From an uncultured Caulobacterales bacterium (GTDB lineage: Bacteria; Pseudomonadota; Alphaproteobacteria; Caulobacterales; Maricaulaceae), in NCBI GenBank assembly GCA_937981945.1, contig CALJNJ010000002.1:1-6496 (forward strand): a DNA stretch of 6,496 nucleotides, given 5' to 3'. Every line of letters starts with the position of its first letter. Position 1 is the first letter of the stretch. Made by a program: the position numbers and the translations under genes. Of this stretch, positions 1-5,930 are shown one piece after another. The notes beneath the pieces were generated by a model. The model was not told the origin of the DNA. It saw nothing but the letters and a program-made list of their open reading frames with translations, and did not search any database.

Positions 1-140
1 GCGATCATTTCTCTGACGGCCACGCGCAGTTCCCGGCGATCATCACCTTTAATGCCGAGGCGGCGTGCTAAATCCTTGAGGATGAATTTGTCCGGATTGG
101 CCCGGACTAATTCCAATATATTTTCATTGAGGTTGTCCAC
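1..140 (-). CDS. rnr: Ribonuclease R, N-terminal fragment (runs off the window)
   Basis: Only the first 46 codons are present; the gene continues past base 1. RNase R is a processive 3'-to-5' exoribonuclease of the RNB family that degrades structured RNA in the cytoplasm. The visible part reads as its N-terminal winged-helix region: ENILELVRANPDKF, then LKDLARRLGIKGDDRREL and AVREMI, the pattern 'I.e.i..nP.k...keiar.f.ikg.dr..L...L' seen at the start of this family. The start chosen is GTG at 140-138, since the frame has a TAA at 185-183 and no other ATG or GTG between; the only nearby ATG (127-125) is out of frame. No clear ribosome binding site precedes it. It lies 51 bases after the topA stop on the same strand, and topA followed by rnr is a recurrent order in alphaproteobacteria. 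The catalytic RNB and S1 domains lie outside the window, so the name rests on a short N-terminus plus context. Confidence 0.7.
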   Translation of the reverse strand, partial: MDNLNENILELVRANPDKFILKDLARRLGIKGDDRRELRVAVREMI

Positions 141-191
141 GCCGCCGGGGGTAGCACAGACAAAGGCGAGGGCAAGGTATAATTATTGGCG

Positions 192-2753
192 CTAGCTCGC
201 CTTTTTCTTGGCCGTTTTCTTTTTGGCAGGCGCCTTTTTCTTTTTCTTGCCGCCTTTGGCTTCTTTCGCTGCGATATATTCCAAAGCCATTTCCATGGTT
301 ACGTCTTCAGGTTTTGTGCCTTTTGGAATAGTGGCGTTGACCTTTTCATATTTCACATAAGGACCGTAGCGTCCGTCCATAACTTTGACAGGCTTATCAG
401 TTTCAGGGTGTTTCCCCAGGTCTTTGAGAGCGGCAGCCGCTCCGCGGCCTCTTCCGCCGCCTTTGGCGCGTTTTTCCGCCAGCAAAGTCACGGCTCTGTT
501 CAGTCCAACGTCAAACATTTCTTCCACATTGGGCAAGTTAACATAAGTGCCGCTATGCAGAATATACGGTCCGTAGCGTCCGATGGCGCCCGTAATCATT
601 TCGCCGTCTTCCGGATGTTTGCCAACTTCACGCGGTAAGCGCAGGAGTCGTAGAGCTTTTTCAAGATCAATAGAATCGAAGGGCCAATTTTTCGGCAGAC
701 CGGTACGCTTGGGCTTTTTCTCTTCGCCCAATTGAACATAAGGTCCGAAACGGCCATTTTTCAGGAATACGTCAATGCCGGTTTCCGGATCAACACCCAG
801 TATTTTGTCTTCCATATTGGCTTGCTTGCTGGCTTCTTCACCCTGACCGAACGGACGGGTAAATTTGCAATCCGGATAGTTTGAGCAGCCGATAAAAGCG
901 CCAAATTTACCGACTTTCAAAGAATGCTGTCCGTCGTCACAAGATGTGCAGCTGCGCGGATCCGAACCGTCTTTGCGCTCCGGGAAAACCAGAGGACCGA
1001 GAGCAATATTCAAAGCGTCCAAGACTTGGCTGACCCGCAGATCTTTGGTGCCGTCAACGCTGACCGAGAACTGCTCCCAGAAATCCCGCAGTAATTTTTT
1101 CCATTCCAGATCGCCGGCCGAAACTTTGTCCAGCCGTTCTTCCAGATCGGCCGTATAGTCATATTGTACGTAGCGTGTGAAAAAGTTCTCGAGGAAGGCT
1201 GTTACCAAACGGCCCTTGTCGGATGGGGTAAACCGTCTTTTGTCGAGGGTGACATATTCTCTGTTTTGAGGCGTTCGAAGCGTCGATGCGTATGTCGACG
1301 GACGACCAATGCCCAGCTCTTCCATTTTCTTGACCAAGCTGGCTTCAGAATAACGGGGCGGGGGCTGGGTGAAATGCTGCTCTGCATCAACTTTGTCGGC
1401 CGCAGCCGTTTCCCCTTGCTCGACGGCCGGGAGTAATCCGCTGTCTTCGTCTTGTTCTTCGCTGGCCGGCTTGGCGGCTTCGTAGAGCTTCAAGAAACCG
1501 TCAAATTTCAGGACAGAGCCTGTCGCGCGCAGGCCTACTTTTTGCTCATCGTCGCCGATTTCAATTGTTGTGCGTTCAAGACGGGCCTCTTCCATTTGGC
1601 TGGCCATGGCCCGCTTCCAGATCAGGTCATATAGCTTGGCTTGGTCGCCGGAGAGTTTGATCCGGCTGGGCATGCGTGCAAAGCTGGTCGGACGAATGGC
1701 TTCGTGAGCTTCCTGGGCATTTTTCGCTTTGTTTTTAAAAATGCGCGGGGATTTCGGCAAATAAGGTTCGCCAAATTCAGACCCCACAATGGCCCTGGCT
1801 TCCTGAATGGCTTCGCCGACCATAGAAATGCCGTCAGTTCTCATATAGGTGATCAGGCCGACGGTTTCTCCGCCAATGTCGACACCTTCGTATAGTCTCT
1901 GCGCGGTTTGCATGGTGCGGGTTGCGGAAAAACCAAGCTTTCGGGAAGCTTCTTGTTGCAAAGTTGAGGTGGTAAACGGGGCGTATGGACGACGCTTGAC
2001 CGGTTTGGCCTCTACGCTTTTAATTTTAAGCGCAGCGTTTTCGACTAATTTTTTGGCTGCCATAGCATCGGATTCCGACGCCAGGGAAAACTTATCCAAT
2101 TTATCGCCGGAGAGTTTGACCAAATTTGCCGTAAAAGGTTTCCCGCTTTGCGATTTCAGATCGGCGTGAACCGACCAGTATTCTTGACTGACGAACTTTT
2201 CAATTTCGTTCTCACGTTCGCAAATCAAACGCAGTGCAACAGACTGAACGCGGCCGGCTGATCTTGAGCCGGGTAATTTTCGCCATAAAACCGGGGATAG
2301 GGTAAAGCCCACCAAATAGTCCAAAGCCCGGCGCGCCAAATAGGCTTCGACGAGTTCCATGTCGAGTTTGCGGGGATTGGCAATGGCTTCCGTGACGCTC
2401 TTCTTGGTAATGGCGTTAAAAACAACCCGTTCGACCGTTTTGTCTTTCAAAGCTTTTTTCTTGTTCAATACTTCCAAGAGGTGCCAGGAAATCGCTTCAC
2501 CTTCGCGGTCCGGGTCGGTTGCGAGAATGAGTTTGTCAGATTTCTTGAGGGCGTTTTCGATATCTTTAACGCGGGATTTGGACTTGGTATCCACCGCCCA
2601 TTTCATGGCGAAATCATCATCCGGTTCAACAGAGCCGTTTTTTGAGGGCAAATCGCGAATATGACCGAAACTGGCTAAGACCTTAAAGTCTTTGCCGAGA
2701 TATTTTTCGATTGTTTTGGCTTTCGCAGGACTTTCAACAATGACAAGATTCAT
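192..2753 (-). CDS. topA: DNA topoisomerase I (type IA), omega protein
   Basis: An 853-residue type IA topoisomerase, which relaxes negatively supercoiled DNA behind transcription and replication by a 5'-phosphotyrosine strand-passage mechanism. The N-terminal Toprim domain has VIVESPAKAKTIEKYLG with Glu7, and ATDPDREGEAISWHL with the metal-binding Asp80 and Asp82. SRSAGRVQSVALRL follows near residues 163-176. The catalytic tyrosine is Tyr303 in LITYMRTDG, with Arg305 beside it, and His350 lies in QEAHEAIRPTS. GIGRPSTYAS is at 481-490. The C-terminus holds one zinc ribbon (Cys602, Cys605, Cys623, Cys629), then three topoisomerase C-terminal repeats marked by GRFGPY (667), GRYGPY (725) and GRYGPY (794), then a lysine-rich tail (about 834-851) that probably grips DNA. 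The length and domain order are those of a complete alphaproteobacterial TopA. The ATG at 2753-2751 places the first beta strand (MNLVIVESPAKA) at the exact N-terminus as the family requires. It lies 94 bases downstream of xerC and just upstream of rnr. Confidence 0.97.
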   Translation of the reverse strand: MNLVIVESPAKAKTIEKYLGKDFKVLASFGHIRDLPSKNGSVEPDDDFAMKWAVDTKSKSRVKDIENALKKSDKLILATDPDREGEAISWHLLEVLNKKKALKDKTVERVVFNAITKKSVTEAIANPRKLDMELVEAYLARRALDYLVGFTLSPVLWRKLPGSRSAGRVQSVALRLICERENEIEKFVSQEYWSVHADLKSQSGKPFTANLVKLSGDKLDKFSLASESDAMAAKKLVENAALKIKSVEAKPVKRRPYAPFTTSTLQQEASRKLGFSATRTMQTAQRLYEGVDIGGETVGLITYMRTDGISMVGEAIQEARAIVGSEFGEPYLPKSPRIFKNKAKNAQEAHEAIRPTSFARMPSRIKLSGDQAKLYDLIWKRAMASQMEEARLERTTIEIGDDEQKVGLRATGSVLKFDGFLKLYEAAKPASEEQDEDSGLLPAVEQGETAAADKVDAEQHFTQPPPRYSEASLVKKMEELGIGRPSTYASTLRTPQNREYVTLDKRRFTPSDKGRLVTAFLENFFTRYVQYDYTADLEERLDKVSAGDLEWKKLLRDFWEQFSVSVDGTKDLRVSQVLDALNIALGPLVFPERKDGSDPRSCTSCDDGQHSLKVGKFGAFIGCSNYPDCKFTRPFGQGEEASKQANMEDKILGVDPETGIDVFLKNGRFGPYVQLGEEKKPKRTGLPKNWPFDSIDLEKALRLLRLPREVGKHPEDGEMITGAIGRYGPYILHSGTYVNLPNVEEMFDVGLNRAVTLLAEKRAKGGGRGRGAAAALKDLGKHPETDKPVKVMDGRYGPYVKYEKVNATIPKGTKPEDVTMEMALEYIAAKEAKGGKKKKKAPAKKKTAKKKAS

Positions 2754-2768
2754 GAGCGGGGCGTCTTT

Positions 2769-2774
2769 ATTATA
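2769..2774 (-). promoter_or_regulatory. Candidate -10 element for topA (near-leaderless transcript)
   Basis: On the minus strand the sequence reads TATAAT followed by AAAGACGCCCCGCTC and the topA ATG. The hexamer is a perfect -10 consensus in a 94-base gap, so topA-rnr could be transcribed independently of xerC. A start about 6-7 bases downstream would leave a leader of only about 8-9 bases, and no Shine-Dalgarno sequence is seen. No good -35 hexamer is found at 16-18 bases; TTGGGC lies 21 bases upstream, which is too far. A TTGACA at 2827-2822 is 47 bases away from it and cannot pair with this -10. Confidence 0.4.
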
Positions 2775-2847
2775 AGTTCAGGGCTAAAATCAGGCGCCCA
2801 AATGGGGGAAGAGTTTGTGATTGTCAACGGTGGAACAGAAATTGTCG

Positions 2848-3795
2848 TTAACGGGATCGCGGATGAGCGGCTCTGACCGTTTGTCTGAGGCCGTCTATAT
2901 CGACGCCTGTATATCGCTGGGTTGTGGAGAGGTTTTCATGGCCGAGTAATTCTTGAATGGTACGAAGGTCGCCGCCGCCTGCCAGCAAATGCGTCGCAAA
3001 ACTGTGCCGGAGCGCATGAGGCGTCGCTGTTTCCGGCAGACCCAAATAGCCGCGCAATTTTTGCATGTCGCGCTGCACTTGCCGCGCCGACAGCGGGCCG
3101 CCTTTTATAGCGCGGAAAAGCGGCTGATCGTTTGCGACGGGGTACGGGCAGAGCGCGATATATTGATTTATCGCTTCAATGACGGCCGGCAATATGGGAA
3201 CGATTCGCGTTTTCCCGCCTTTCCCGGTTAAGCTCATGGATTGGCCCAGCGGCAGATCCGAGCCGGTAATTGATAAAGCTTCGGATATGCGAAGGCCGGC
3301 ACCATAGAGAAGCATTAATACTGCAGTATTGCGGGACCTGACCCACGGACGCTCGTCAATTGTACCTTCTGTGACCATGTCTCCGGCCCCAGAAACTGAA
3401 AGCGGTTTAGGGAGAGGGGCTTTGACCTTTGGACCTTTGACGAGGCTAATGGCGTTGTTCTCTAAGCCATATCGCCGATTGAGATATTTGAAAAACGTCC
3501 GGATAGCAGACAAACGCCTGGCAACTGAAGATGCCGACAGACCGCTGTCGCCGCGCTGCAAGTGAGCCAGAAAGCTTCGAAAGTCTCTCAGCCTAATTTC
3601 CGATAATTCCTTCAGATGAATTGGTTGGTCCAAATGCAAAGTCAGAAACCCCAGAAACGAAGCCAAATCTCTTTGATAGCTTTCAACGGTTTTTTCAGAC
3701 AAGCGCCGCTCACCCGCCAAATGGGCAAAGAACAACGAGGAAGCCTCATGCGCTGATATGCGGGAGAATTTGGGCATCAATCCATATTGCGTCAT
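2848..3795 (-). CDS. xerC: Tyrosine site-specific recombinase XerC
   Basis: A 315-residue tyrosine recombinase of the XerC/XerD type. With its XerD partner it would resolve chromosome dimers at dif during cell division. The N-terminal SAM-like core-binding domain is about residues 15-110 (LSEKTVESYQRDLASFLGFL; SSVARRLSAIRTFFKYL). The catalytic domain carries the full set of active-site residues: Arg169 in GAGLRISEAL, Lys192 in TGKGGKTRIVP, His260 and Arg263 in PHALRHSFATHLL, His286 in ELLGHENLSTTQ and the nucleophile Tyr295 in RYTGVD. The FFKYL segment and the PKVKAPLPKPLS linker resemble XerC more than XerD, an inference from motif style. The length is normal (about 300). It is the most upstream gene seen of a minus-strand group with topA and rnr. 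The start is ATG at 3795; Met7 (3777-3775) is a possible alternative because neither has a strong ribosome binding site. No integrase-type insertion or flanking att repeats were seen, so this is probably the housekeeping enzyme and not a mobile-element integrase. Confidence 0.88.
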   Translation of the reverse strand: MTQYGLMPKFSRISAHEASSLFFAHLAGERRLSEKTVESYQRDLASFLGFLTLHLDQPIHLKELSEIRLRDFRSFLAHLQRGDSGLSASSVARRLSAIRTFFKYLNRRYGLENNAISLVKGPKVKAPLPKPLSVSGAGDMVTEGTIDERPWVRSRNTAVLMLLYGAGLRISEALSITGSDLPLGQSMSLTGKGGKTRIVPILPAVIEAINQYIALCPYPVANDQPLFRAIKGGPLSARQVQRDMQKLRGYLGLPETATPHALRHSFATHLLAGGGDLRTIQELLGHENLSTTQRYTGVDIDGLRQTVRAAHPRSR

Positions 3796-3897
3796 GAGAG
3801 TTAATGAAGGGTGGAAGTTATTTAGTGAGGCAAACTATTGAATTTGTCGGGTCAAAATATTATCTTAAGTTTAAGTCGATTTGTGGGGAGTAAAAAA
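3796..3897. promoter_or_regulatory. Divergent intergenic region between xerC and the TonB-C protein gene
   Basis: These 102 AT-rich bases separate two genes that point away from each other, so at least one promoter for each should lie here. On the plus strand a TTGTCGG (3844-3850) resembles the -35 pattern TTGACgS, and a TATTAT sits at 3858-3863, but the two are too close to be a standard pair. Two TTAAG copies occur in CTTAAGTTTAAG (3864-3875); their spacing does not fit the CtrA box TTAA-N7-TTAA. On the minus strand a TTGACC is present without a convincing partner. The assignment of promoters is therefore unresolved. Confidence 0.3.
3885..3890 (+). promoter_or_regulatory. Ribosome binding site setting the start at 3898
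   Basis: GGGGAG followed by a 7-base A-rich spacer (TAAAAAA) and ATG at 3898. This is the best Shine-Dalgarno match in the window. It selects the ATG directly before the signal peptide over a TTG at 3838 that would add 20 residues and bury the signal sequence. Confidence 0.75.
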
Positions 3898-4983
3898 ATG
3901 CGCCTATTATTACCTTTGATTTTTGCACTAAGTGTCAGCGGCACGGCGTTCGCAAAAACGCCGCCTGAAGTTTTGAAGCCTTATAAACAATACAAACAAG
4001 CGCTCGAAAAAGATGATAAAAAGAATGCCGCTAAATATGCTTTGGAAGCTTGGGAAGCCGCAGAAGAAGAATTGGGCGATCACAAACTAACCGGAGATCT
4101 GGCTTACAATTATGCAATTATTTCAAGCCAAGGTAAAAAGGTAAACCTGAGGAGACGTCGAGCGTTCTCGCGATCAATAGCGCTGGCGTCCCTATACCCT
4201 GATGAAACGGCACATTTAATAGAGATTGAACGTCGAGTGGAATTGGCAGAAATGCGTCTCAATATTGACGAAATTAAAGATCTCGAGAAAGCGATTAAAA
4301 AGCACAATATGGTAGGGTCGGTTTTTGATGCGGAAAAAGAAGCGCTATATGCGCGATTACACGCATTGAATGAAGATCATTCTGATTCACTCCGGCATGC
4401 GGAAAACGCGATCAGGATTTTTGAAGCAACTGATAGCAAAATATTTTCCAAATATTTGTACTATGCGCGATTATTCAGAGGTAACAGCCTGTCCGCATTG
4501 GATCGAAAAATTGACGCTGCTCTTGAATATCAAGGCGTAATGCAAAATCTGGAAGGCGATCTGCCTGCAGAACATCACTTTATCAAGCGTTCTTTTCAAA
4601 AATGGATGAAAACCAGATCGGACATTGAAAATGCGGGTCTGCTGGAGAAGGCGGAACAGTCCGGTTTATGCGAATGTTGGCCTTTTGAGAATTACAAAGA
4701 TCAACCGACACCTCTTGAAAGGAAACCACCGATTATGCCGGTTTCAGCCAAAAATTCCGGGCACGTTTATATTCAGTACGATTTAGACCCCCAGGGAAAT
4801 CCGATAAACTTGGTTCAGGTCTCATCGACGGCCAAATTGTTTGAAAAACCTGCAATTGAATCTGTGAAAAAATGGACGTACTCAAAAGCAGAGTCTGACG
4901 CGGACCCGGAAAGTCGAAAAAATTTGGTGACAAAAATCTCGTTTCGCCTGACTGACGAAAATGGAAACGTTATCCCTGAATAG
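3898..4983 (+). CDS. Secreted helical-repeat protein with TonB C-terminal-like domain
   Basis: A 361-residue protein of unrecognised specific function. Residues 1-19 form a signal peptide (MRLLLPLIFALSVSGTAFA) with an AFA cleavage site before Lys20, so it should be exported to the periplasm. The middle (about 24-250) is strongly charged and helical, with TPR-like stretches (KYALEAWEAAEEELGD; LRHAENAIRIFEATD; YYARLFRGNSLSALDRKIDAALEYQGVM), though no clean TPR register can be claimed by eye. The C-terminus, about 279-351, matches the TonB C-terminal fold: IMPVSAKNSGHVYIQYDLD, then PQGNPINLVQVSS, LFEKPAIESVKKWTY and a final KISFRL strand. Its only cysteines are Cys258 and Cys260 in LCECW, just before that domain. 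Classical TonB has an uncleaved N-terminal anchor and a proline-rich spacer; both are missing here, so ExbBD-driven energy transduction is doubtful and a binding or scaffold role is more likely. It is divergent from xerC and 56 bases upstream of the GrpE-like gene. Its base composition is visibly more AT-rich than topA. Confidence 0.8.
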   Translation: MRLLLPLIFALSVSGTAFAKTPPEVLKPYKQYKQALEKDDKKNAAKYALEAWEAAEEELGDHKLTGDLAYNYAIISSQGKKVNLRRRRAFSRSIALASLYPDETAHLIEIERRVELAEMRLNIDEIKDLEKAIKKHNMVGSVFDAEKEALYARLHALNEDHSDSLRHAENAIRIFEATDSKIFSKYLYYARLFRGNSLSALDRKIDAALEYQGVMQNLEGDLPAEHHFIKRSFQKWMKTRSDIENAGLLEKAEQSGLCECWPFENYKDQPTPLERKPPIMPVSAKNSGHVYIQYDLDPQGNPINLVQVSSTAKLFEKPAIESVKKWTYSKAESDADPESRKNLVTKISFRLTDENGNVIPE

Positions 4984-5004
4984 TCTTCCGACCGTGCTCA
5001 GCCC

Positions 5005-5033
5005 TTGACTCGGCGGGCTTCAGACCCGACATC
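5005..5033 (+). promoter_or_regulatory. Candidate Caulobacter-type promoter for the GrpE-like/Hsp70-like pair, with a GANTC site in the -35
   Basis: TTGACTC (5005-5011), a 14-base spacer and CCGACATC (5026-5033) fit the alphaproteobacterial housekeeping pattern TTGACgS-N10-14-GCTANAWC at 6 of 7 and 5 of 7 specified positions. Transcription would begin at about 5040, the A of the ATG, giving a leaderless message; this agrees with the absence of any Shine-Dalgarno sequence there. GACTC (5007-5011) inside the -35 is a GANTC site, the CcrM methylation target, so methylation could tune this promoter. It matches the older -10 consensus TATAAT poorly, so it remains a candidate. Confidence 0.4.
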
Positions 5034-5039
5034 GCTCTT

Positions 5040-5930
5040 ATGTCTGAGTTGCCGGCAAACACGCCATCACTTTATGCCGCCTTTGAGCCGGAGCGCGATG
5101 CTCTCGTCAGAGCCATCACGGATGAAAATTTGACGTCTGATCGGATCGTAACCGCAGCGCGTAAGGCGCTTGACAGTACGGGTCGTCGTTTTACGGAAAG
5201 CACAGGGGATGTCCGCTTGCAGCGCGCGGGACTTTGGCTTTTGGAAATGACCAAATCCGGCGCAAGCGTTTTAGACCAAGGGACCGAAGCAGAAATTGTC
5301 TGGCATGAAGTTCCCGCGGTTCGCCGTCCGCTCTCTTGGGGCCAAAATGTGTTTTATGCGGCGGCGCTGGGATTAGGTATTTGGTCTGTGGCATCGGATT
5401 CAAAAACAGGATTGATCGTCGCCATCGTTCTGACCGCCATAAGGGTTTTTGATCCTGACAATTGGCGCGGAATATTTGACCGGTTTAAATTTTGGAAACG
5501 CAAAGACCATCAGGAATTTGCAGGCGGCGCGGCCAGAGCCGAAGCGCGCATTCATGCCAATGCAAGCGGATTTGTAACCGCCTTGTCCGAAAGCTTGAAA
5601 ACGGCAGATCATATATTGGCAAGGTTGGCAGAACCCGAACTTGAAACCCACTGGCGGGAAGACAGACGGATTATGAACTTCATCCAAAGCCTGCTGGAGG
5701 CTCAATCTGCCAATGACGGGGACTTTGCACTGACCTTAGTGGGCAAAGAGTTGGAGAGTATCCTGGCGTCAGAAGGGATTCAAAAACTGGAATATTCGTC
5801 AAAAACATCTGAGTATTTTGATGTCATGCCCGCCATTGGACAAATCAAAACAAAAACGGCCGCCCCTGCGCTTATGGCAGACGGCAAGCTGATCGCGCGC
5901 GGCACGGTCTGGAGTAATGATGAGCTCTGA
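5040..5930 (+). CDS. Membrane-hairpin protein with GrpE-like C-terminal region (putative Hsp70 nucleotide exchange factor)
   Basis: A 296-residue protein with three parts. Residues 1-98 are a soluble, probably helical region of no family I recognise (includes SDRIVTAARKALDSTGRRF). Residues about 99-118 (WGQNVFYAAALGLGIWSVA) and 123-137 (TGLIVAIVLTAIRVF) look like two membrane helices joined by a very short loop; the basic FKFWKRK that follows suggests both ends are cytoplasmic. Residues about 165-244 are helical. The last 50 residues resemble the GrpE beta wing: a helix ending ELESILASEGIQKLE, then SEYFDVMPAIG, then ALMADGKLIARGTVW, which parallels the GrpE ending 'GYtlngrvlRpamV'. GrpE releases ADP from Hsp70. 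The next gene is an Hsp70-like ATPase whose start overlaps this stop by 11 bases, which supports a partner role. The wing is shorter than in true GrpE and the match is by eye, so the function is an inference. The start is the ATG at 5040; no ribosome binding site is visible, consistent with the leaderless promoter proposed upstream. Confidence 0.75.
   Translation: MSELPANTPSLYAAFEPERDALVRAITDENLTSDRIVTAARKALDSTGRRFTESTGDVRLQRAGLWLLEMTKSGASVLDQGTEAEIVWHEVPAVRRPLSWGQNVFYAAALGLGIWSVASDSKTGLIVAIVLTAIRVFDPDNWRGIFDRFKFWKRKDHQEFAGGAARAEARIHANASGFVTALSESLKTADHILARLAEPELETHWREDRRIMNFIQSLLEAQSANDGDFALTLVGKELESILASEGIQKLEYSSKTSEYFDVMPAIGQIKTKTAAPALMADGKLIARGTVWSNDEL
5911..5914 (+). promoter_or_regulatory. 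Ribosome binding site of the Hsp70-like gene, inside the preceding gene
   Basis: GGAG is followed by TAATG and a second ATG at 5920-5922. Two adjacent in-frame ATGs are available (5917 and 5920); spacing is 2 bases to the first and 5 to the second, which favours 5920. The site lies within the last codons of the GrpE-like gene, so translation of the two genes is probably coupled. Confidence 0.5.

Noticed and set aside
186..638. Plus-strand open frame of 150 codons rich in Phe and Leu
   Set aside because: It is antisense to the lysine-rich tail and C-terminal repeats of topA, where Lys codons read as Phe/Leu on the other strand. It has no ribosome binding site and no family resemblance.
1164..2169. 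Several plus-strand and alternative-frame open frames within topA
   Set aside because: They are shadows of the 853-residue topA frame, whose motifs are continuous from end to end.
2822..2827. Minus-strand TTGACA as -35 of a topA promoter
   Set aside because: At 17-18 bases downstream the -10 position reads CATTTG/ATTTGG, a poor match, and the good TATAAT is 47 bases away.
2848..3795. Tyrosine recombinase as integrase of a mobile element
   Set aside because: The sequence is XerC-like in length and motifs, sits among housekeeping genes, and there are no att repeats, tRNA gene or phage genes nearby.
3864..3875. Two TTAA motifs as a CtrA binding site
   Set aside because: The spacing between the TTAA cores is 2 bases, not the 7 needed for a CtrA box.
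3838..3897. N-terminal extension of the TonB-C protein from a TTG start at 3838
   Set aside because: The Shine-Dalgarno GGGGAG at 3885-3890 and the signal peptide both point to ATG at 3898; the extension has no ribosome binding site.
5000..5019. AGCCC-N10-GGGCT inverted repeat as a terminator after the TonB-C protein gene
   Set aside because: The stem is only 5 base pairs, the loop is 10 bases and no T run follows. It overlaps the candidate promoter, so a terminator is not supported.
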